From an uncultured Neglectibacter sp. (GTDB lineage: Bacteria; Bacillota; Clostridia; Oscillospirales; Acutalibacteraceae): a DNA stretch of 64,000 nt. Position 1 is the stretch's first letter; each line of letters opens with the position of its first letter. A model generated the notes under the pieces. The model made no database searches and was not told the DNA's origin. It worked only from the letters and a program-made list of their open reading frames with translations. The DNA is taken from NCBI GenBank assembly GCA_946554335.1, contig CAMNSA010000002.1, forward strand, positions 207,988 through 271,987. The letters run 5' to 3'. Made by a program: the position numbers and the translations under genes. Positions 49,735 through 57,069 of the stretch are shown piece by piece.

Positions 49735-50433
49735 CAGGGGATGGGTACTGGATCCTGGATGCTGGATTCTAGATAAGGGCCCCACCCTCTTCCTAGCCTC
49801 TCGCCTGTCGGCTCGGTTGCTGCATGCCAGTGGCATGCGTCCAGCAACGCTCTCGTTTGCCAACTCGGTCGATACAGAACAAGTGCCACCGGCGCTTTGC
49901 ACCCGGAGCGGAAGCTGAGGTTTGCCATCGGCGACCAGCGGTCTCGGCTTCCGCCTCGGTCAGTTCGTGGCAACGGTCTCGCCTGCCGGCTCGGGCGGGT
50001 CAGAACGATTGCCACCGGCAATCTTCCCCCCACCGGGGCGTACTCACCCCAAAGGGGGAGCCAAGTCTAACTACTAACATCTCAAATCTAACAACTACCA
50101 AGGGGATCCAAGGAGCGGCTGCGAAGCTGCGAACCGCAGAAACCCCTTGCCTCTCGCTGCTTTTCCTACTTGGCTCTCCTGCGTAAGGAGAGCTGTCAGC
50201 GAAGCTGACTGAGAGGTCGTGCCATAGTAGTTGTCAGTTTTTAGTCGTTAGTGGTTAGAAAAGACTTGGCCCCCTCTGAAACAGAAAGCTGCGGCTTGCC
50301 TTACCTCCCTCTGACGAGGGATGAAAAGGGAGAGATCTTTAAAAGTTTTGTTTTTGCAGTGGCTTTGGAAAAGGAATGGGTTTTCGTTGTCTCTCCCTCA
50401 GTCTCGCTTACGCTCGACAGCGTCTCGGCTGCT
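49735..50433. repeat. Dispersed intergenic repeat, composite copy 6
   Basis: About 700 bases without a gene. It begins TGGATGCTGGATTCTAGATAA then GGGCCCC, like copy 3. From 49798 come four diverged, tandem modules of about 50 bases each opening TCTCG...CTCGG, the last of which (49980-50037) is the inverted match of copy 5. Then CTAAC-type units and the block 50146-50258, nearly identical to 16703-16815. The right end (GTCTCGGCTGCTGCCTCGGTCAG at about 50423) is another module end and runs directly into the first degenerate CRISPR repeat. Confidence 0.75.
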
Positions 50434-51479
50434 GCCTCGGTCAGCGCCTCCCGCGAGGGAGGCGACGCTCTGGCAGAGCAGCTTTCCGAATTTTCCTCCG
50501 ATTTCAATCCACGCCTCCCGCGAGGGAGGCGACGGTCGTCGTTCTCGTCGATCTCATCGATATACACATTTCAATCCACGCCTCCCGCGAGGGAGGCGAC
50601 TAAGCCCATATAAGGGGTTTTACTTATCTCGTGATATTTCAATCCACGCCTCCCGCGAGGGAGGCGACATGGGCGCGCTCCGTCAGCACATCCGCCATAG
50701 CGTATTTCAATCCACGCCTCCCGCGAGGGAGGCGACCCACTTTTACCATAATCCCCAAGCACAGAAACAATTTCAATCCACGCCTCCCGCGAGGGAGGCG
50801 ACTCCTCCATTATTCCGCCAATTCTTCACAGTCCAAAATTTCAATCCACGCCTCCCGCGAGGGAGGCGACTTTGGAATAACAGAACTCATACTAACTCTA
50901 TGAATATTTCAATCCACGCCTCCCGCGAGGGAGGCGACAAAGACCCCCATACCCATTTATTACTCCACATATATTTCAATCCACGCCTCCCGCAAGGGAG
51001 GCGACTCTCCAACGCCTGCCCTGCCGTATGAATTCAAAAATTTCAATCCACGCCTCCCGCAAGGGAGGCGACGACTCCCTTTTTTCCGGCTTCGCTTCTC
51101 TGTTCGATTTCAATCCACGCCTCCCGCAAGGGAGGCGACCTACCATTTTGAGCAAGCCATGCTTTATAGGTATCGATTTCAATCCACGCCTCCCGCAAGG
51201 GAGGCGACGGCAAGTTTTGAGCAAATTTTCCTCTTCATCAGTATTTCAATCCACGCCTCCCGCAAGGGAGGCGACCTAATAACACAAGAGCTAAGAGCTC
51301 TCAGCAAGAATTTCAATCCACGCCTCCCGCAAGGGAGGCGACTAGATATTGCAATTACTCTAAAGAGGGCTTTGGTGGAATTTCAATCCACGCCTCCCGC
51401 AAGGGAGGCGACCTAAGATGATCGCAGAGGGTAAGCTGGGTATCAGATTTCAATCCACGCCTCCCGCAAGGGAGGCGAC
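50434..51479 (-). CRISPR. Type I-C CRISPR array, 15 full repeats plus 1 degenerate
   Basis: Repeat unit 33 bases; on the plus strand it starts ATTTCAATCCACGCC and ends GGGAGGCGAC, in the transcribed (minus) sense GTCGCCTCCC...GTGGATTGAAAT, a classic I-C repeat with a 7-bp GCCTCCC/GGGAGGC stem. Full repeats begin at 50501, 50568, 50636, 50704, 50770, 50838, 50906, 50973, 51040, 51107, 51176, 51243, 51310, 51380 and 51447; the one at 50434 keeps only its last 22 or so bases. Spacers are 33-37 bases (15 in all). Repeats up to 50906 have CCCGCGAGG, those from 50973 have CCCGCAAGG. The leader-proximal end is at 51479, beside cas2. Confidence 0.98.
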
Positions 51480-51715
51480 AGCAATAATGCACAAATAGTT
51501 CCTATGATATTATATAACTATTACAGAAAATCAAGAAAATTCCCCAATTCAAATCATGAAAAGAAAGCTGTTATGGCAAAGAGTCTTACAAAAATCTTTG
51601 TAATAAGGTGCGAACCTCCTTGTGTAATCATGATCGCTTCCGCTTCGCACACGAATCTGACAGGCATAGATATCGGTGGTTCCTGCTGTATTTGGTATAT
51701 TTTCGATTCGGAAGT
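51480..51715 (-). promoter_or_regulatory. CRISPR leader region
   Basis: An AT-rich stretch between cas2 and the array with no gene. On the minus strand TATAAT at 51514-51509 lies about 30 bases before the first repeat, a suitable place for the pre-crRNA promoter; the -35 region is weak (TTGATT with only 14 bases spacing). The part nearer cas2 is less AT-rich. Confidence 0.7.
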
Positions 51716-52006
51716 TCAAAGGATCAGCGGTTCTTCGGGGGAATAAGCTGCCTTACACCCAAAATGTTCGATTTTCTTTTCGTAGTGATTTCCCAGATAG
51801 TAGAAGCGGAGACTATCCTGATCTGGGTCCATCAAGGCGCAGAGTGTCGCCTGAAGACTTCTGCACTGGGCTGCGTCTAGGAGGCACTCAAAAACCGAGC
51901 ACTGGACTCGCTGACCGTAGTTGACGCACTGCTTGGCGATTTGTCTCAAGCGCTTTTTTCCAGCAGCAGTTTCCGTGTTTACATCATAGGTGATCAAAAC
52001 CAGCAT
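51716..52006 (-). CDS. cas2: CRISPR-associated endonuclease Cas2
   Basis: A 96-residue ferredoxin-like protein that dimerises and bridges two Cas1 dimers in the spacer-integration complex. It starts MLVLITYDVNTETAAGKKRLR (metal Asp in YDVNT), followed by QCSVFECLLDAAQCRSL and the C-terminal RFYYLGNHYEKKIEHFG. Start at 52006 fits the family; the frame further upstream overlaps cas1 and is not conserved. It lies seven bases after cas1 and last before the leader. Confidence 0.96.
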   Translation of the reverse strand: MLVLITYDVNTETAAGKKRLRQIAKQCVNYGQRVQCSVFECLLDAAQCRSLQATLCALMDPDQDSLRFYYLGNHYEKKIEHFGCKAAYSPEEPLIL

Positions 52007-52013
52007 AAAAGCC

Positions 52014-53045
52014 TCATTTCCATAAAAAGGGTGGATATTCGTCCAGATCCCCCCGGAGATAGCGGGCCAGAAGCAGCGCCTGAAAATAGGGGACAAGCCC
52101 CCAGAAAGCCTTTTCCTCCAAATAGGGGTGAGTGAGCGTTTCTCGTTTCTTCTCCTGCCAGCTTTTCAAAAATGTCCGGCGGGCATTCTCTGTTAAATAG
52201 ATCGCGCCGCCCTCGGTTTTTTGAAAGTCCTCCGAGTTGATCATGCGGTTGTTTACCAAAGTAAGCACGAACCGATCTGCCATACAGGGACGCAGTTCTT
52301 CCATCAGATCCAGCGCCAGAGAAGCTCGTCCAGGGCGATCCCGATGAAGAAAGCCGGCGTAGGAATCCAAGCCAACGCTTTCTAAAGCGGAAGCGCAATC
52401 GTGAGCAAGCAGATTGTACGAAAAGGAAAGCATCGCGTTAAAGGGATCCAGCGGCGGACGGCGAGAGCGTCCGTGGAAGAAAAAGGTCTCTTTTTGATTT
52501 AAAATCATGTCGTCCAAGACCGTGAAATAGGCGGCGGCCCCGGCTCCTTCCAACCCGCGCAGACTGTCTGAAGAATTTTCCTCCAAAACGGCGGGGAGCA
52601 GATCCTTCAAGGTTTTAGAGGCGGAAGTGAACCTTTCTTCTTCCAGCCGCAGTTTGTGGTCTCGCCGAGTTCGCTCAATGCTCCAACGGGCGTTATGCAG
52701 CTTGCCGAAGATCATGCTCCGTGAAATCCGGCAGCTTTGCAGCGGATCGTCCGCCGCGCGGTACTGCATACGGCGCAGTAGAATATTGCCGCTGCTTTCA
52801 CCCGACACTCGGGCCAGAAATTTTCCGCGAGGCGTGCAGAAGGAAAGGGAGATATCCCGCTGGGCACAAGCTCCCATCAAGGCGGGGGAAGCGCCGGGAT
52901 ACGTAAAGCAGATGATTCCGGAGAGCGTGTGCAGAGGGTATCTTGCCACCTGGCTTTTTCCTCGGTTTGCGACTACATTTTCCCCGTCCAGTGAAAGATA
53001 AATATCCTCGGAAGTTACAAACAGCGTGTTGAGCAGATGTTTCAT
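52014..53045 (-). CDS. cas1: CRISPR-associated integrase Cas1 (type I-C)
   Basis: A 343-residue Cas1. It starts MKHLLNTLFVTSEDIYLSLDGENVV (N-terminal beta domain). Catalytic residues lie in LEGAGAAAYF (Glu), AGFLHRDRPGRASLALDLMEELRP (His and Asp), embedded in the all-helical domain. The C-terminal YLEEKAFWGLVPYFQALLLARYLRGDLDEYPPF is typical of I-C Cas1. The start overlaps the cas4 stop (ATGA). The frame extends further upstream but that part overlaps cas4 and is spurious. Confidence 0.97.
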   Translation of the reverse strand: MKHLLNTLFVTSEDIYLSLDGENVVANRGKSQVARYPLHTLSGIICFTYPGASPALMGACAQRDISLSFCTPRGKFLARVSGESSGNILLRRMQYRAADDPLQSCRISRSMIFGKLHNARWSIERTRRDHKLRLEEERFTSASKTLKDLLPAVLEENSSDSLRGLEGAGAAAYFTVLDDMILNQKETFFFHGRSRRPPLDPFNAMLSFSYNLLAHDCASALESVGLDSYAGFLHRDRPGRASLALDLMEELRPCMADRFVLTLVNNRMINSEDFQKTEGGAIYLTENARRTFLKSWQEKKRETLTHPYLEEKAFWGLVPYFQALLLARYLRGDLDEYPPFLWK

Positions 53046-53704
53046 AGAGAGTCCTTCACCGCCTCTTGCAGATAAACTTTGACCGATTTCTGTTTCATGA
53101 GCTTTGGAAGGCAGAGTTCTTTCAAAGAACAAGCCGAACAGCTTTTTCGGGGCGTTACTTTTGGCGTATACCCGCGCTGAAAATAGCCGTGCATTTCCTC
53201 CGAAAGCTTTTGCACAGTTTGGCGCAGCTCCGAGGTAAATATTACAGGAAGCCGCCTGCGGGTCTCCCCGTAAAAAAGGGCTCCATCCGGGACAGAACAG
53301 CAAAACATTTCCTCTAAGCACATGGCCTGCGCACAGATCTGCAGTTTGTCTTCCTCTCCAGCTTTGGGGGATCCTCGCTTGTACTCCACCGGATAGGGAA
53401 GCCAAAGGCCTTCCTCTCCCACGAGGGGAACTCCTTGCGGGTCTCGGTGAAATTCTGTGATATCGCATTTGCCGGACAAACCGAGATTGGCCGAAAAGAC
53501 AGAAAGCCCCCGAAGGATCAATGTGTCTCCTCGCTTTTCCCGCTGCTGTTCATCATGCGCTCTGGTATGAAGCAGCGTCCCTTCCACAGTGCGGAGGTTT
53601 TCCTGCCATTGGTTCTCAATGTGGATCAGCGCCCATTGCCGTCGGCAAAAGGCGAAGTGCTGCAAACCGGAAAGCTGGAGGAAATCGTCCTCCTGCCACA
53701 TCAC
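53042..53704 (-). CDS. cas4: CRISPR-associated exonuclease Cas4
   Basis: A 220-residue RecB-like nuclease that trims prespacers and selects the PAM in I-C systems. The iron-sulfur cysteines are in HFAFCRRQWALIH and the C-terminal CSACSLKELC; the nuclease core shows GTLLHTRAHD (His), LSGKCDITEFH (Asp), YPVEYKRGSPK (Glu and Lys) and LQICAQAMCLEE (QhXXY-like motif). Begins at GTG 53704 or ATG 53701, overlapping the cas7 stop. Confidence 0.96.
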   Translation of the reverse strand: MMWQEDDFLQLSGLQHFAFCRRQWALIHIENQWQENLRTVEGTLLHTRAHDEQQREKRGDTLILRGLSVFSANLGLSGKCDITEFHRDPQGVPLVGEEGLWLPYPVEYKRGSPKAGEEDKLQICAQAMCLEEMFCCSVPDGALFYGETRRRLPVIFTSELRQTVQKLSEEMHGYFQRGYTPKVTPRKSCSACSLKELCLPKLMKQKSVKVYLQEAVKDSL

Positions 53705-54597
53705 GACATTCTCCGGCAGGTCACGCCTTCCGGCAGAGAGGATCCATCCACATCGACCCGGTACTCCCGATAGGAGCGGGCTGGGGCGGCGTTTTCCGGG
53801 TGGGTGCGGGCAACCTTTACCGACTCAAACAACTTCCAGGCCGGTGCGCAGCCCAGCTCGGAATCGTGCTTAAAAATGATGAGCTCTCGCACTGCCATTT
53901 TGCCGCGTGCGGCGGAATGGTCGTTTTCAAACATATTGAGGATCGCTTCCCACAAAAGCTCCAGATCCTCTTCCGAGAAGCCGGTAGTTTTCCGTGCCAG
54001 GTTGGCGGAAATATAGCCTTCGCAGCGGTAAAGAGCATAGGGGACAATGTATTTGCGTCCCATTTCTGTACCCTTTTTCTCTGCGTCCGCCTCGGTGGTG
54101 ATCGCCACGCGGGTGATCGTCACTTCCTGAGGGACGATCGGCTCAACACTGTGTGCAAAGCTCAGCTGGACAGGCCCCCGCACCTGACCGCAGTTGAGGG
54201 CGGCCTTGACAAAGGTGGTCATGACCGCACCAAAGGTGCGGATGTCATAGAAATTGGCGCACATCCAATCTCGGATCTTTCGATCCAGGTCGGGGTCTGC
54301 TTTTTTCTTTTCCTTGATCGTTTTTTCTTCAATATCCAGAGCAAGATATGCTTCCGAGTCGCTTCGATTGAGGGGAACGCTGTCCTTGATGTAGATTCGA
54401 TATCCCGGAGTGTCTTCTTTTACTGTTTCCACATAGTTGCGGATTTTTCTTTTCAGGCACACATCGGTGACCAGACCCAAACCGGTTTCCGGGTCCACCC
54501 GGGGCATATTACCTGCATCGGGGTCTCCGTTTGGGTTGCCGTTTTCCACATCGAACAGGATCACAAAGTCATAGCGGTTTTTAATGGGTTCAGACAT
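53701..54597 (-). CDS. cas7: Cascade backbone protein Cas7 (Csd2)
   Basis: A 298-residue I-C Cas7 that polymerises along the crRNA. It opens IKNRYDFVILFDVENGNPNGDPDAGNMPRVDPETGLGLVTDVCLKRKIRNYVE, the highly conserved Csd2 start, with FGAVMTTFVKAALNCGQVRGPVQLSFAHSVEPI and the block REITTEADAEKKGTEMGRKYIVPYALYRCEGYI-like region further on. It starts immediately after the cas8c stop with no spacer, indicating coupled translation for the multi-copy subunit. Confidence 0.96.
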   Translation of the reverse strand: MSEPIKNRYDFVILFDVENGNPNGDPDAGNMPRVDPETGLGLVTDVCLKRKIRNYVETVKEDTPGYRIYIKDSVPLNRSDSEAYLALDIEEKTIKEKKKADPDLDRKIRDWMCANFYDIRTFGAVMTTFVKAALNCGQVRGPVQLSFAHSVEPIVPQEVTITRVAITTEADAEKKGTEMGRKYIVPYALYRCEGYISANLARKTTGFSEEDLELLWEAILNMFENDHSAARGKMAVRELIIFKHDSELGCAPAWKLFESVKVARTHPENAAPARSYREYRVDVDGSSLPEGVTCRRMS

Positions 54598-54966
54598 CTA
54601 TTTTTCCTCCTTTTTTTCGTAGCGGGCTTGTGTCTGATGGTAATATCCCAATTGGAAAGAACCTTGTTGGGGCAGGCTCAGTCTGGGCGGATATGTTTCG
54701 TGCAGGATCCCGGACAGATCCAGGATCTGTTTTTCATAGAACACGGACAACCCGGGGTTGTCTCCCCGCAGTTTGCGCAGATGCTTCTGAGCAAGACTTC
54801 CCAAAATTGGAAAGATAGTCCCGGGCGTGGCGGCGGCGGAATTGAAAAATCGATCTTTAATGGTGGCTTTGATGCCTGGGTTGGCGGCTGATTGAATGGC
54901 TTCATACACGGAAAACAGCCGGCCCAAGGTGTAGGGAATATCGGTGCAGTTTGGATTCAGGGACAC
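54598..54966 (-). CDS. cas11c: Internal Cas11c small subunit encoded within cas8c
   Basis: Inside cas8c, in the same frame, a perfect AAAGGAGG (54982-54975 on the minus strand) stands eight bases before a GTG at 54966. The product would be 122 residues starting MSLNPNCTDIPYTLGRLFSVYEAIQ and contains the Cas11c-typical DRFFNSAAATPGTIFPIL. Published work on type I-C showed that Cas11c is made by internal initiation of cas8c; this sequence has exactly that design. No experiment is available for this copy. Confidence 0.85.
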   Translation of the reverse strand: MSLNPNCTDIPYTLGRLFSVYEAIQSAANPGIKATIKDRFFNSAAATPGTIFPILGSLAQKHLRKLRGDNPGLSVFYEKQILDLSGILHETYPPRLSLPQQGSFQLGYYHQTQARYEKKEEK

Positions 54967-56340
54967 GGTCAATACCTCCTTTGGCACATCAGTGTGCGGA
55001 TCCTTTAAGTAATAAGCTTTCAAAATGGCTGCCCGGTTCGGGGTAATGTCCCTCTCTGCCCTGATCCGAAGCTCTGTGCCGTTGAGCAAAGTGGCGGGAT
55101 AAGATGTGTTGTTCAAAATAGCCCGCAGGACTTCTCCGGGCAGCCCCGGCACGGGGGCTTTATCCCTGGAATTCTGGTTTACTGTTTCACCCAGCAGTTT
55201 CCAGGGCGGCAAAAACTCGTTTTTCGCGTAACTTGGGCGGACGATCTCCAACCGCTCATAATGGGCCTGCACGGATCGCACGAAATTTCCGAAAGAATTT
55301 CTCAGAAAGAACCGCACGGACAGCCGGGCTGCGTTTGGGGACAATCCCAACACATAAAAAGTCATGTCAGGATCCAGCTGAAATTCGTCAAACCGAGTGG
55401 GGATCCCTTGGCACAGGCTTTTTACCTTCTCTTGAAGATCTTTGGCTTCGTAGGGAACCGGTGCACCAAATGTATAGCCCGCAAAGAGATCCTGAGAAGC
55501 GGCAGAGCCGTCTTCGGCCCAAAACAGCACGGTGGTATCTCCCACCCGCTGGACGCCCCGCCGCTCTCCGAGCAAATAGTTTAATGCGCTGGTGTAGGCA
55601 AAGGCGGCGTATTTGCTTACCGGGGCGTTGAAATTCTGCTCTTGCCCATAGGAACAGAAGGCGGGAGCATTAAAGGAAACCAAGGCTGCCCCGCTGGACT
55701 GAGCGCCTGCTACTCCTTTGATAGAAGGATGAACGGCCTCTGCGGTTCCCTTTTTTCCGGTGACCAGGCACACTCTTTCCGGTCCGTCTTCCACAGCGTC
55801 ATAAAAATCCTGCCATGCTTGCCGAATGAGGGGGTCTTCCTGAAGGAACTGGCTTTTGTACCGAAACACCAGATTGGCGCTTGCCAAAAGATCTTCCAGC
55901 TTGTCCGCAAGCGCCGGATGTTCCCGAACGCAGGCAGGATCCCAATGGTCAAAGAAAGCCAAAAGTGCCCTGGCGCCGGGGCTGCCGATGGGATCCAGAA
56001 GACGATGATGGAACGCTCTGCACGATTCGAAGCATTCCATGCTCCGTTTGGGCTTGCCCTTCTCGTCTATTCCCAAGATGTAGCTGGAGTTGTCCCACAA
56101 GAAGTTGGGGGCCACTCCGCTGGATCGCTTAACCGGGGCCGGAAGGGACATAGGACGGGGCGCCAGTACCTTTTTCTTTCCGCGGTCCTGTTCTTCTTTC
56201 AGAGAAACCACCCGCTCCAACGCTCCGTCATCGTCGATGTACAGCGCGTAAGAGATGCCGGCTTTGCTCCAGCCTGGGCGGTCCAGCTTCTCTTGGGCTG
56301 CGAGGGTCTCATAGTACTGCGTGAGGGCCTGCAGAATCAT
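54598..56340 (-). CDS. cas8c: Cascade large subunit Cas8c (Csd1)
   Basis: A 580-residue I-C large subunit that recognises the PAM. N-terminal MILQALTQYYETLAAQEKLDRPGWSKAGISYAL is conserved in Csd1. Further marks are PVKRSSGVAPNFLWDNSSYILG, GAQSSGAALVSFNAPAFCSYGQEQNFNAPVS and DTTVLFWAED. The last 122 residues correspond to the small subunit Cas11c, which has its own internal SD and GTG. The start overlaps the cas5c stop (ATGA). Confidence 0.96.
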   Translation of the reverse strand: MILQALTQYYETLAAQEKLDRPGWSKAGISYALYIDDDGALERVVSLKEEQDRGKKKVLAPRPMSLPAPVKRSSGVAPNFLWDNSSYILGIDEKGKPKRSMECFESCRAFHHRLLDPIGSPGARALLAFFDHWDPACVREHPALADKLEDLLASANLVFRYKSQFLQEDPLIRQAWQDFYDAVEDGPERVCLVTGKKGTAEAVHPSIKGVAGAQSSGAALVSFNAPAFCSYGQEQNFNAPVSKYAAFAYTSALNYLLGERRGVQRVGDTTVLFWAEDGSAASQDLFAGYTFGAPVPYEAKDLQEKVKSLCQGIPTRFDEFQLDPDMTFYVLGLSPNAARLSVRFFLRNSFGNFVRSVQAHYERLEIVRPSYAKNEFLPPWKLLGETVNQNSRDKAPVPGLPGEVLRAILNNTSYPATLLNGTELRIRAERDITPNRAAILKAYYLKDPHTDVPKEVLTVSLNPNCTDIPYTLGRLFSVYEAIQSAANPGIKATIKDRFFNSAAATPGTIFPILGSLAQKHLRKLRGDNPGLSVFYEKQILDLSGILHETYPPRLSLPQQGSFQLGYYHQTQARYEKKEEK

Positions 56341-56999
56341 CCGATCACCTCCCCGCTGTCCAGAGTGGGGACGGTCAGCACACCGTCCTGAAGCTTTGCA
56401 CGGAAGAATCTTGGCGTGATGTTTCGGGGATCAGTATAGTCCAGGTCCCACAGCATATAGCCTAAGTCACGCTCGCCCAGCAGTTCTTCCGGGCAGGGAG
56501 GAAGCTCCTCACACAACTTGAAGTTGGCGGGAAATTCTCGGCAGCCAAAGCAGGGCTGGTGATAGAATTGTCCCTTCTGGATCCGGCGTTTCAAAATGTC
56601 CTGAAATTTACCCGGGTTGTCTTTTGAGGCGGCCCTGTCTGTCATGTCAAAGTGGGCTTCGATGACATAGCGCACATCCCGCAGCAGAAGGGCGGAGCGC
56701 TGCTGAATGTCTTTCGACGCAGCGATCCATAATTCGCCTTTTCCCCGTTCCATCACGGTTCGAGCCGTTCGGGCGGGGAGGGTGGAGCTTATCTCATTGC
56801 GTCGCAGATTGGTAAAACGAATAGGGGCGCAGACGCGAATGCGGTCAATACACCACTTCATCCCTGGATGCCAGTAAATGGCTTCCAGCAGTCCTCTGGC
56901 AGCGGAAGGTGTCATCACATCATAGCTGACCCGTTCTGTTTTCATTTCAGGACGATTGAATGAGGCGTATTTTCCCCAGACCTCCAGAGAAATCGGCAT
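56337..56999 (-). CDS. cas5c: Cas5c, crRNA-processing endonuclease and Cascade subunit
   Basis: A 220-residue Cas5c (Cas5d). In type I-C it takes the place of Cas6, cutting the repeat hairpin of pre-crRNA and holding the 5' handle. Marks: SLEVWGKYASFNRPEMKTERVSYDVMTPSAARGLLEAIYW, IRFTNLRRNEI, RDVRYVIEAHFDM and PCFGCREFPANF. Start at 56999 behind AAGGAG; it is 70 bases downstream of cas3. The repeat GC-rich stem it would cleave is intact in all full repeats. Confidence 0.96.
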   Translation of the reverse strand: MPISLEVWGKYASFNRPEMKTERVSYDVMTPSAARGLLEAIYWHPGMKWCIDRIRVCAPIRFTNLRRNEISSTLPARTARTVMERGKGELWIAASKDIQQRSALLLRDVRYVIEAHFDMTDRAASKDNPGKFQDILKRRIQKGQFYHQPCFGCREFPANFKLCEELPPCPEELLGERDLGYMLWDLDYTDPRNITPRFFRAKLQDGVLTVPTLDSGEVIG

Positions 57000-57069
57000 A
57001 TCGTTCACTCCTTTCCAATGTGTTGGTTTCCCTTTATTTTTCTGAAATCCCACAGCCCGGCGATCTCCT

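Noticed and set aside
50321..51416. Open frames running through the CRISPR array
   Set aside because: They are translations of the repeat unit (recurring SIHASREGGD- and NPRLPRGRR-like peptides) without SD or homology.
50467..51446. Self-targeting spacers against this window
   Set aside because: By eye no spacer matches other parts of the window; a genome-wide and phage search would be needed to name targets.
53046..53468. N-terminal extension of cas1
   Set aside because: Lies entirely within cas4 in another frame; Cas1 homology starts at MKHLLNTLFV.
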